64,000 bases of DNA from Nostoc edaphicum CCNP1411 (lineage in GTDB: Bacteria; Cyanobacteriota; Cyanobacteriia; Cyanobacteriales; Nostocaceae): the NCBI RefSeq assembly GCF_014023275.1, contig NZ_CP054698.1, forward strand, positions 310,001 to 374,000, written 5' to 3'. A model generated the notes under the pieces. The model was given only the letters and a program-made list of their open reading frames with translations, was not told the origin of the DNA and made no database searches. Positions 48,562-56,284 of this stretch are shown here, piece by piece. Made by a program: the position numbers and the translations under genes. The first letter of the stretch is position 1; each line of letters begins with the position of its first letter.

Positions 48562-48606
48562 TCATGAGCGATCGCCCACTATGGATGAAAGAAACCATTC
48601 TGTTTT
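48562..48606 (-). pseudogene. Duplicate 3' end of a Rieske oxygenase gene
   Basis: Minus-strand reading gives KTEWFLSSIVGDRS and a stop, nearly identical to the end of the Rieske protein (KTEWFVSAIVGDRS). DNA identity extends from 48550 to about 48606 against 45871-45927, including bases after the stop. The rest of a second gene is missing between hemA and the FAD oxidase, so this is a scar of a duplication or of recombination. Confidence 0.8.
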
Positions 48607-48626
48607 CAAGATGATTGAGAAGTGAC

Positions 48627-50078
48627 TTATACTGCGATCGCAGACTTAGTAGCAACATTCTCAACGAATCGCACGTTTTCCTGTGGTGCAATCGCCGGAT
48701 GGGCAATCTGTTCGTACTCAAAAAAGCCAGAGTTAAATATTCCTTTGGGATCGTACTTACTTTTGATTTGATTAACTTTTGGCCAGTAATCGCCAAATTG
48801 GCTTTGCCACTGTTGAATAGTAAAATCTATCCAGCAAGTTAGATATCTTTTTCCGCCCATCTCTAAACTTAGGTTACTAAGCTTTTTCAATTCAGCTAAG
48901 ATGGGTTGAACTTGCGATTTCGGAATGCTGGGATAAATTCCAAAACCAATAATCAGTTCTTCCTCTTGCGGTAAACGAAACATCGGCATCTTGTTATTGC
49001 GATTTACCAAGCAAAAGCAGCCCATTTGCGCTTTACTAATATCAAGAAAAGAAGGCAACTGTTTGAGAGCCGTTTCGATGTAATTTTTAGCCGATGATGC
49101 GGGAAGAAAAACATCCATCCAAGGGTGAGCGATATCCTTGCTATCTACTTGAATCATCGGTTCGATGAATTGTGCAAATCCCAGGTCTTCAGTATGGATA
49201 TGACGGTAAAAATTTAAGCCAGCAAGGATTTCTTTGTCATCAATAGCTTCAATAGAATTTGCTTCAACAGTAATCCGCAACGTGTAAAACCATTGAATCA
49301 AAGGTTGCATTATTCCTGTTGCTCTGGATACTCCTTGCAAACAGGGAACTGGGAAAGATACGAGATGATCGACCCTTTGTTCGGTTACTAAAACCCGTTT
49401 GTCATCTAAAAGAGCATCTAGGTTGTCATAGAACAACAAATATGTGCGAGTTTGGGAAGGGTAAACTTTGAGTTTGTGCTGAACTTGGGTAATAATTCCA
49501 AACTGACCGTAACCGCAAAGTACGTGATTAAAAAGTTCGCTGTTTTCTTCAGGCGAACACCAGAGAATATCACCTTCTGCGGTTACGACTTCTACACCAA
49601 GACAATTATCAGCTTGATTTCCGTAGCGAAAAGAGGCTGCACCTATACCACCCGCAGAATGAGTTCCTCCGACAGAAACACCAAAATAATTGGTTAATAC
49701 GGGAGGAACTAAACCATCAGGAATACAAGCATCGATTACTTGATTCCAAGAAGTCCCCGCATCAGCTTTAAACCAGAGTTGGTCTTTTTGGATCTCTCGA
49801 ATTTTATCGAGATTCCTCATATTTAAAACGATTCCATCTTCGTTTAAAGACTGACCGCCTAACGAATGTCCCGCAGCGCGTGAAGAAACTACTAATCCTT
49901 TTTGAGCGGCATATTTAACAGTTTGGGCAATATCGTTAGCGTTTTGAGGAGTGACAACAACTTGGGGAGACTTTTGAAATATACCACCAAAATCTTCGGA
50001 AACTTCTGTCAAAATTTCTGAAGCGTTGCTGACTTCACCTGCAATCAAATGCTTGAGGTCTTGAACAATACCATTCAT
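48627..50078 (-). CDS. FAD-linked oxidase (cytokinin-dehydrogenase/BBE-like)
   Basis: 483 residues. FAD-binding type 4 fold: PQVVVTPQNANDIAQTVKYA, SRAAGHSLGGQSLNED (His71 is the usual covalent-FAD residue), VSVGGTHSAGGIGAASFRYG and the C-terminal IKSKYDPKGIFNSGFF. The family oxidises sugars, alkaloids or cytokinins with O2; no tetrapyrrole-specific member is known to me. It starts five bases after the stop of the ATC-hydrolase-like gene, so the two are co-transcribed, and both sit between hemF2 and hemA. A dehydrogenation step on a ring or side chain is a possible role. Confidence 0.85.
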   Translation of the reverse strand: MNGIVQDLKHLIAGEVSNASEILTEVSEDFGGIFQKSPQVVVTPQNANDIAQTVKYAAQKGLVVSSRAAGHSLGGQSLNEDGIVLNMRNLDKIREIQKDQLWFKADAGTSWNQVIDACIPDGLVPPVLTNYFGVSVGGTHSAGGIGAASFRYGNQADNCLGVEVVTAEGDILWCSPEENSELFNHVLCGYGQFGIITQVQHKLKVYPSQTRTYLLFYDNLDALLDDKRVLVTEQRVDHLVSFPVPCLQGVSRATGIMQPLIQWFYTLRITVEANSIEAIDDKEILAGLNFYRHIHTEDLGFAQFIEPMIQVDSKDIAHPWMDVFLPASSAKNYIETALKQLPSFLDISKAQMGCFCLVNRNNKMPMFRLPQEEELIIGFGIYPSIPKSQVQPILAELKKLSNLSLEMGGKRYLTCWIDFTIQQWQSQFGDYWPKVNQIKSKYDPKGIFNSGFFEYEQIAHPAIAPQENVRFVENVATKSAIAV

Positions 50079-50083
50079 AAAAG

Positions 50084-50710
50084 TTACGATCCTTTAGAAA
50101 GAGACGTTTTTAAAAGATTCATCCCAATCTGCAAGATTTTAGGAGTCAAGCGAATCAAATCGAGAATATGAGAGAACAAGCTCGGTGTTTTTTGTGGCTT
50201 TACTTCTACCCCTTTGGCAGGTCTTTCATACTTGAACATACAAACGCAATCACCATCTGCCTGCTTGCTAATAATTGCGGCTTTCATCCCAGGAAATGCT
50301 CTCCTGGTTGCTTCTTGTTCCATCTCGCAAATAACTCGGCAAGGGCTTTCAAGTCCATATTCTTTGGCAATTGAAAGAACTGGGCAAACTCGTTGAATTT
50401 CTAGTGCAGCATCTTTTCCTTCTTGGGAAATATCTACGACTTGCATTTTGAAGCCCATGATCCGAAAGATCGGAATTGCATCGGTAAAGCCTTTGGCTAT
50501 GGTGGTATTGTCAATGAAAGCACCCATGAACGCTTTTTGATGAGCAGGGTAGGCTAACATCATTTGTTCAAAAGCTGCATGTTCTCCAATTTCATCTGCC
50601 AGCTTTTTGTAGGCTGCAAATCGATTCCTAAACATACTCACTGCTTTGGAGGAATCCATTTGCATCACATCGTTCATGGTAATGTCGCCAATACCTGTAA
50701 CGTTATCCAT
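50084..50710 (-). CDS. L-2-amino-thiazoline-4-carboxylate-hydrolase-like protein
   Basis: 208 residues. The central CPVLSIAKEYGLESPCRVICEM and the later DGDCVCMFKYER resemble the Cys-rich core of the ATC-hydrolase-like family, found in varied bacterial pathways and mostly without a tested activity. Before it, helical FRNRFAAYKKLADEIGEHAA. No signal or membrane segments. The start at 50710 (MDNVTGIGD) has GGAG eight bases upstream; another ATG at 50737 is possible. It is translationally close to the FAD oxidase. Role in the cluster unknown. Confidence 0.6.
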   Translation of the reverse strand: MDNVTGIGDITMNDVMQMDSSKAVSMFRNRFAAYKKLADEIGEHAAFEQMMLAYPAHQKAFMGAFIDNTTIAKGFTDAIPIFRIMGFKMQVVDISQEGKDAALEIQRVCPVLSIAKEYGLESPCRVICEMEQEATRRAFPGMKAAIISKQADGDCVCMFKYERPAKGVEVKPQKTPSLFSHILDLIRLTPKILQIGMNLLKTSLSKGS

Positions 50711-50964
50711 TGCCAGTTCTCCGTGTTTTTTATTCATTTGAATGACTTAGAAAAGCGAGCTAATCAATGGCTGATTACTGCTAAATTTCAGACAGCGATC
50801 GCCAGAAACTTTTTTGCTCCTATAATCCTACGATTGACAACATAAGCTAATCGTCATTCATTTTTCCAGAATGATTCGCTTGTAGTAAGGGCTTCATCCC
50901 TGCTTTTATGCAACTTAAATGCCGATTAGCTTAAACAGCAATTTGTCTCCTGACTAATTCAGGG

Positions 50965-51228
50965 CTAGCATGTCCTTGGTGATTCAGGACTAGTATGAAT
51001 TGAACTCCATAAGTATAGTAAAATTATCGTCAACGTTAGGTATCTGCTAACAAACATACACAGGAATACAATGTCAACTTCTTGCAGTTGCTTGATGGAG
51101 AGATGACTCAACCATTGAACCTGGAAAAACTTGCTAATTTCAGTTTTGAAATTGGCGAATTCAGTTGAGTTATACCAGCGAAATAATTTGTTAATTTTTA
51201 GCAAAATACTTGTCGGCAATTTTTCCAT
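50965..51228 (-). CDS. Possible small membrane protein, unrecognised
   Basis: A frame of about 87 residues starting MEKLPTSILLKINKLFRWYN with AAGGTG just upstream and one hydrophobic helix near the end (VFLCMFVSRYLTLTIILLYL). No family recognised. It lies between hemF2 and the ATC-hydrolase-like gene on the same strand. The composition is plausible but the evidence is thin. Confidence 0.3.
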   Translation of the reverse strand: MEKLPTSILLKINKLFRWYNSTEFANFKTEISKFFQVQWLSHLSIKQLQEVDIVFLCMFVSRYLTLTIILLYLWSSIHTSPESPRTC

Positions 51229-51234
51229 AAACAC

Positions 51235-51655
51235 CTTGTTACTTCCGATTTAGAGGCTATCTCTAAAGAAATATAAAGAGTAAAAAGTAGGCGCTTATAA
51301 TACCATTTAACTCAATTCTTGATACAAATTACTTTTCTTACTTTCCCTGGCTCAAGAGCCTGCCCTACTCAAGAACAGGCTGCCATCTGTATCAATCTTT
51401 AGGTGAAACGGTATTAGCCCTCTTTTTATCACTTTGGGAGAACTAAATCAATGAAATTTTTTCAGAGCTTTAATCTCCAGGTTTTGGTTACAAATTTTAG
51501 TTCCTGTTAGAAAATAAACACTCAAAGCTTGACTCGATCAAAGTTTCGGAATCTTGCTTCGATTATTGTTTTCCGAGAGTAACAAAACAGGGTTAGGATT
51601 TGGGTAGCCAACATTTTTGATCAGCTGCTGTTTTCAAATCTGCTCTTGACCGTCT
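51235..51655. other. Non-coding gap after hemF2
   Basis: AT-rich. GAGCCTGCCCTACTC/AAGAACAGGCTGCC (about 51355-51392) is an imperfect hairpin. No gene seen. Confidence 0.4.
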
Positions 51656-52660
51656 TTACACCCATTCCTGGGGATTTCTCAGTACCTCTAGAAGCTTTGC
51701 TTCTTGACTATCAGCCGTGGGTTGGTCATTATAGTTCCAAAAAGCTTCTCCAGGCATACAATTAAGAACACTTTGTGTACTCACAATGCCGCTTTCCAAT
51801 CCGAATCGAACACCTCTATCATGCAGTAGAATAAATTCGGCATAACGTCCGCGTCTGATCCGCTGCCAATATTTCTCCTGTTCCGTAAACTCCATATCCT
51901 TACGTTGTTTGACAATCGGAAAATAAGCAGGGATGAAAGCTTCAGAACAAGTTTTTACGAAGGAAAGTAAAGTTTCGACATCGGAATGTTGTAAATTGTC
52001 AAAGAAAATTCCACCTACACCTCTACACTCACTGCGATGAGGAAGATAAAAGTATTCATCACACCACTTTTTCAAGCGTGGATAGAGTTCTGGATCGTGC
52101 TGATCGCAAGCTGCTTTATGTACTTGATGAAAATGAACTGCATCTTCTTCAAATAAGTAAATTGGTGTTAAATCACCTCCACCGCCAAACCACCAAGAAC
52201 CAGGTTCAGTGCCATCACCCAATTGAAAGTAGCGATAGTTAACGTGTGCTGTCGGTATCATTGGATTAGATCCATTAATGACAACACTGGTACTCGTAGC
52301 GAAGAAAGAAGTACCTTTTTGATCTGGCGTTATAGTTGTTGGGTCTGCCATCACAACATCCGATCCTCGGAAAGTCACACCAGGAGGTAACTCACCCTGC
52401 ATCGATACGTAGTTGATACCTACTTTTTCAAATACATTCCCGTTCCGCAGCGACTTGTCGATATATATAGCACCATTACTGTTTTCACCTTGTACCCATT
52501 GGCCTCTTTCATCTCTTGTCCAGCGTTGTTCGTCAAGTTTACTTCCATCTATTTCCTCAATAGATTGGCAAACATTATCGAACATATCTAGCAAAAAACT
52601 TTCAACTCTATTACTAATTGGTGGTTGCTTGACTGCTGGATTTTCAAGAATTTGAACCAT
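51656..52660 (-). CDS. Diverged coproporphyrinogen III oxidase paralogue
   Basis: 334 residues, clearly HemF fold: [62 protein letters not shown] and RGRYAEFILLHDRGVRFGL. It differs from normal HemF at usually fixed places: the HPRNP motif is NGSNP (Asn129 replaces a conserved His), EFNL is EFIL, and the [11 protein letters not shown] segment is STQSVLNCMPG. It may have altered regiospecificity or act on another porphyrinogen. It is the first gene of the co-oriented tetrapyrrole block and has a long, AT-rich leader. Confidence 0.85.
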   Translation of the reverse strand: MVQILENPAVKQPPISNRVESFLLDMFDNVCQSIEEIDGSKLDEQRWTRDERGQWVQGENSNGAIYIDKSLRNGNVFEKVGINYVSMQGELPPGVTFRGSDVVMADPTTITPDQKGTSFFATSTSVVINGSNPMIPTAHVNYRYFQLGDGTEPGSWWFGGGGDLTPIYLFEEDAVHFHQVHKAACDQHDPELYPRLKKWCDEYFYLPHRSECRGVGGIFFDNLQHSDVETLLSFVKTCSEAFIPAYFPIVKQRKDMEFTEQEKYWQRIRRGRYAEFILLHDRGVRFGLESGIVSTQSVLNCMPGEAFWNYNDQPTADSQEAKLLEVLRNPQEWV

Positions 52661-53505
52661 GACAACTGACCTCGTAGTGACTAAATAGTTATTTGCAAAA
52701 AAGGAATTTTGGAATCTAGAAAAATTGGAAGTTGCTTCTCAACCTTTCATCTTGAGGTTTCATTGATTAAGTATGTTTGCTTTGTAGCAAAAGTCTGGGA
52801 AGGAAAGAGCTAGAATTTCGCGTTAATTACTTTTGGTTTTCGCGTTACCTAAGTCCTTTCGCTATCTATCTTTTTACTTTAGTCAGGTTTTTACTAGTGA
52901 AGATATAGAATTTTAGGAAAATTATAAAGAAAATATTAAAAACGCAACTACCTAGTTTGGAGAAGAAAAATAGGATAACTTCAATAGCTATAACCAGTCA
53001 CACTTCAAATCAGTGTTTTACATTATTTTGACTTAACTAAAAAATAAGTTATTTTTAGCTAATATTTAACTTAAACATAATCAATATCTCAGTCTTTAGA
53101 TAGAAGACAGACTATTATTGTAAATTTTTGGTGTTTGTACTATTTTTTTAGCTTTTTCAATATTCGATGCTTCCAGAAAATAAAATATACGTTTACTGAA
53201 ATGATAATCATTTTTGTAAACGAAAAATATGCAAGATAAATATCTGCACTCAAGAGCAACTTAGGAGCAACCGCACAAGCGACGCACCACCTACTACGAA
53301 TGAAATAAACACTTCCTTTCCCTACTCTCCATATTTATTGAAAGTGCAGTAGGACATGGCTTTTTTAGTTAAATGCATCCATAAAGGAAGTTTGACTGAC
53401 TAACTTGACAACTGGATACTTATCATACCCAGTCATAGTTTTAGCAAAATATAATGCTGTTGAAACCCCATCAAAAATATTTTTATTCTAATGATTCTCT
53501 AAAAT
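52661..53505. other. Non-coding gap upstream of hemF2
   Basis: 845 very AT-rich bases without a convincing ORF. Contains the inverted repeat AAATGA/TCATTT (53199-53213) and an AAAAAATAAG/TTATTTTTAG hairpin near 53040. Likely holds the promoter of the tetrapyrrole block and the flank of the transposase fragment. Confidence 0.5.
53199..53213. promoter_or_regulatory. Fur-box-like palindrome upstream of hemF2
   Basis: AAATGATAATCATTT: AAATGA and TCATTT are inverted around TAA. It keeps the TGATAATCAT core of Fur sites, but the outer bases fit less well. It is about 540 bases before the hemF2 start. A weak-to-moderate candidate. Confidence 0.4.
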
Positions 53506-54003
53506 TCAGTTTCGGGTATTTTTTTGAGGTTTAATTTTGGCAATCGGTTTGAGGCAATACCCTAAATTATTTAACTTTACACGAATTGTTTCCGAAGTTG
53601 GTAATTCTTCATCATTATAACCAAACTTATCAATTAATTGCTGTCTCACTTCATTAGCAGAAAGAGGTGTATACAGTCTTTGGCTTTTACAACTTGGGTC
53701 TATTTGGCTTTGTAAATCGACAATTTTTTTGATATCTTCTAAAAGATTTGGCAGTTTTGCTTCTGCTTTACAACGCCCTCTACTCCGATAATTATCTACA
53801 CAAGTGATATTAGTGGTTAATTCTTTAATTCCTTTACTAATAGTTACACGATTCCATCCTAACTCTCGCTCCGCTAGAGACTGTCCCCCGTGTCCTAATG
53901 CCACAACTGTTTGTGCTATAAATTTACGTTTGTCCGCACCTTTTAATTGCTGTGCGGTTTCCTTCAACAACTTTTTCAGTGAATCCGTTAATTGTATTGA
54001 CAC
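53506..54003 (-). pseudogene. ISAzo13-type transposase, N-terminal fragment
   Basis: 165 residues: MSIQLTDSLKKLLKETAQQL, FIAQTVVALGHGGQSLAERE, LGWNRVTISKGIKEL, LYTPLSANEVRQQLIDKFGY, CLKPIAKIKPQKNTRN then stop. This is the DNA-binding N-terminus of ISAzo13-family transposases as I remember them; the DDE catalytic part is absent. It may be truncated or cut by a stop with the rest lost. It marks the boundary of the tetrapyrrole block. Confidence 0.75.
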
Positions 54004-54089
54004 CTCTATCTACCCAAAAATTAAATCATCATTAATTTACTACAAAAAGGGGAGGGAGAGGCTAAGAACGGCAATCTCTCTCGTCCTTA

Positions 54090-54108
54090 CATAATGATTA
54101 TCATTGTT
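54090..54108. promoter_or_regulatory. Strong Fur-box-like site
   Basis: CATAATGATTATCATTGTT: AATGAT and ATCATT are a perfect inverted repeat around one T, and about 15 of 19 bases agree with the classical GATAATGATAATCATTATC Fur consensus. It lies about 165 bases before the ribbon-helix-helix gene, and just upstream of the divergent transposase fragment. It suggests iron-responsive control of the downstream unit. Confidence 0.65.
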
Positions 54109-54271
54109 ATAATTGTATATTTTATTTTCTGGCGTCTCTCTAAAATACATGTAGTGTTGTCACTACTAAATAACTTTTTTCTTAACTTCACTAGTCTTTA
54201 CTGGTGAAATTTTTTAGAAAACTTACCCTAGATCACAAAGGACTTTTGAACTTTCGTTTTTTTTAACCTGG

Positions 54272-54625
54272 ATGTATAAGGAGGAGCAAGAGTCATATAC
54301 GGTGATTAAAGGTAGTATGCCGAAAGCGCTTAAGTTTCGGTTTAAAGCGCTCTGTGCACAATATGGATTAAAGATGAGTGAAGTCTTGGAAGTATTAATC
54401 AGCGAATGGGTAAAGGCTGATGGCCCAACTTCTTCTTTCATGACTAACACCTTAGATGAAGACCGAGACAGTATCACTCATATCAAGGCATACATTCCCT
54501 CCTCCCTGAAGATACAATTTAAAGTTCTTTGTGCTCAAAGAGAGGTTATGCAACGCTTTATCCTCCACAACCTTATTCGTGAATGGGTAGAAACAACCCA
54601 TGAAAATGAAAGAAACTTGCCATGA
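54272..54625 (+). CDS. Tandem ribbon-helix-helix-like protein
   Basis: 117 residues built from two similar halves: VIKGSMPKALKFRFKALCAQ with LKMSEVLEVLISEWVKA, and HIKAYIPSSLKIQFKVLCAQ with MQRFILHNLIREWVET. Each half looks like a strand plus two helices of a ribbon-helix-helix DNA-binding unit, duplicated in one chain. Probably a small DNA-binding regulator. A strong AAGGAGG sequence lies inside the first codons, so a GTG at 54302 could be the true start. The stop overlaps the next start (ATGA), proving coupling. Confidence 0.65.
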   Translation: MYKEEQESYTVIKGSMPKALKFRFKALCAQYGLKMSEVLEVLISEWVKADGPTSSFMTNTLDEDRDSITHIKAYIPSSLKIQFKVLCAQREVMQRFILHNLIREWVETTHENERNLP

Positions 54626-55455
54626 ATCTATTATTTCGTTCAACTAACATCGACAAACCCAACAAAAGTAGCCAATTAAGTCTAAAGAGTAGTAATCCCT
54701 TTATCCAACTGATATTTAACAGGGACACTATATCTGAGACTCGCAAGCTTCTAGATAGAGCTATAGTATCTGCTGCCAAAGATACATTACCCAACTGCAA
54801 GCCACCTGCCTTAACTCCCTCCCATTGGATCTGGCAACTTGCCGCTTCCTACCATTTAACTCACTATACTGCGCTATTAATGGAACAAGCCGCTGGGCGC
54901 TTTGCTGTATTGGGACGCTGGAGTTTAGCACAGTGGGCAGCACAGAAAGCTCGTGAAGAACAAGGTCACGATCGCCTCGCCTTGCTTGATATTCAATCGA
55001 TGGGATATGATGCCGAAGCTGTAGTCAAAGCACTCCTCCCTCCGACTGCTATGGCTTTGCTGAGTTTCTTCACTCAGAGCGTACAAGCAGCAGATCCAAT
55101 TGGTTGCGTTGGGTATTGCTATACAATGGAACGTCTAGCAATGAATATCAAAGCAGAGCATATCCAACAGGTAGAAGCGATACTACCACCTAATACTTAT
55201 GCTACTCGCTGCCTGCGAATGCACAGTAGTTTAGGTAGTGACGTAAAGCACGTGGATGAGACAGTTCAAATAGTGGCAGCACTAACTTCAGAGGAGCGCA
55301 CTAACATAACTGTCGCCTGCTATGAAACTGCACTGTTGTACTTCAACTCGCTTAAGGAGAAGTATATATCAGAAGTGGAATTACAGCAGCTATTGAATCA
55401 GTTGAGGTTAGATCCTTGTAGTCAGAATAATTCTATTCCTCAATATATTTCCTAG
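54622..55455 (+). CDS. Heme-oxygenase-fold putative diiron enzyme
   Basis: 277 residues, helical. KAREEQGHDRLALLDI (E-E-x2-H-D), IKAEHIQQVE and HSSLGSDVKHVDETV supply the Glu and His residues expected of the iron-containing redox enzyme/HDO superfamily, which shares the TenA/heme oxygenase fold and uses a labile diiron site for oxidations of varied small molecules or peptides. It is not a classical heme oxygenase. Translationally coupled to the tandem RHH gene and followed after 182 bases by a 60-aa gene. The Fur-like site upstream fits an iron-dependent enzyme. Substrate unknown. Confidence 0.7.
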   Translation: MNLLFRSTNIDKPNKSSQLSLKSSNPFIQLIFNRDTISETRKLLDRAIVSAAKDTLPNCKPPALTPSHWIWQLAASYHLTHYTALLMEQAAGRFAVLGRWSLAQWAAQKAREEQGHDRLALLDIQSMGYDAEAVVKALLPPTAMALLSFFTQSVQAADPIGCVGYCYTMERLAMNIKAEHIQQVEAILPPNTYATRCLRMHSSLGSDVKHVDETVQIVAALTSEERTNITVACYETALLYFNSLKEKYISEVELQQLLNQLRLDPCSQNNSIPQYIS

Positions 55456-55637
55456 TGCAGAGAGCGCTGAACAATGATTAATTTGTTGGCGTTGCAGAGA
55501 AAGCGGAATGATTTAGCAAATTGTAAAATCTCTCCGTCTGCTTACCCTGTACAAGAACTTTCATCCACTTGTTGTGGAACGCCAATTTGTTTAACCAATT
55601 CTTAATCACATACTTGAAACAACCTGAGGAAAATACA

Positions 55638-55820
55638 ATGAACGTCGCAATTACAAGCATTGGACAGCAACTTTTCGGCTGGAAATCTTTCGGTTACTTC
55701 TTGAAGCACAACTTCGAGACTTGGTTTCAAGTTCCGAATGACGACGAAATTGAACTGGAAGACTTTTTGAAAGATCAATTCGACCAAGGACTATTTTTTA
55801 ATATTCCTTCCTCTTTCTAA
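55638..55820 (+). CDS. 60-aa protein, unrecognised
   Basis: MNVAITSIGQQLFGWKSFGY then FLKHNFETWFQVPNDDEIEL and EDFLKDQFDQGLFFNIPSSF. Starts at the ATG at 55638 with GAGGA six bases upstream; a frame to 55569 has no such site. Aromatic N-terminal half and acidic middle. No family recognised. Follows the diiron-type enzyme in the same direction and might be its partner or substrate peptide, which is speculation. Confidence 0.55.
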   Translation: MNVAITSIGQQLFGWKSFGYFLKHNFETWFQVPNDDEIELEDFLKDQFDQGLFFNIPSSF

Positions 55821-56284
55821 GCTCTCGTGAGAGGTTAAGATAAAGCGTATTTTGTCAATCAGTCAAAATACTCTCTAGGCCTCAGTAGAGCGAAAATAGC
55901 GATCGCTTGGGCGCGGGCACTCCGCGCCATCACTCAATTATTAAAGCAAATAATAAGTATCTAGGCATAAATAAATTTAAAGTTTGTAGTAAGGACTTTA
56001 GTCCTGATAATCCTTGCTCTGAGCGATAAATCGCTCACTACAAACTAGGAGTTTATTTTATATTTAATTATGTCTACCTACTTATATAAGTTTTTCATCT
56101 TATTTAGTTGATTATCTGAAATTAGATAATCAACTAAATGATTACTAGATGTTAACGCAATGTTTACAGCTTTTTAACCTCTCTTTATACAACCATAGCT
56201 ATATTGCGATTGGTAAGTTTTACTGAATTTCTGTAACTTTAGCAGAAACAATTGTAGTTTGTTTAGACAAATAAATAGTAACAA
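55821..56284. other. Non-coding gap before nucA
   Basis: Contains CGCGGGCACTCCGCGCC, a TAGTAAGGACTTTAGTCCTG filler with GAGCGATAAATCGCTC palindrome, and the long hairpin at 56102-56139. No ORF. Confidence 0.5.
56102..56139. repeat. Perfect 16-bp inverted repeat upstream of nucA
   Basis: ATTTAGTTGATTATCT, six bases (GAAATT), then the exact complement. Lies about 145 bases before the nucA start. No T-run follows, so it is not a classical terminator; an operator or a mobile palindrome is possible. Confidence 0.6.

Noticed and set aside
54622..55455. Classical heme oxygenase for bilin synthesis
   Set aside because: Lacks the HO1 heme-ligand region; the Glu/His pattern fits the HDO-type iron enzymes instead.
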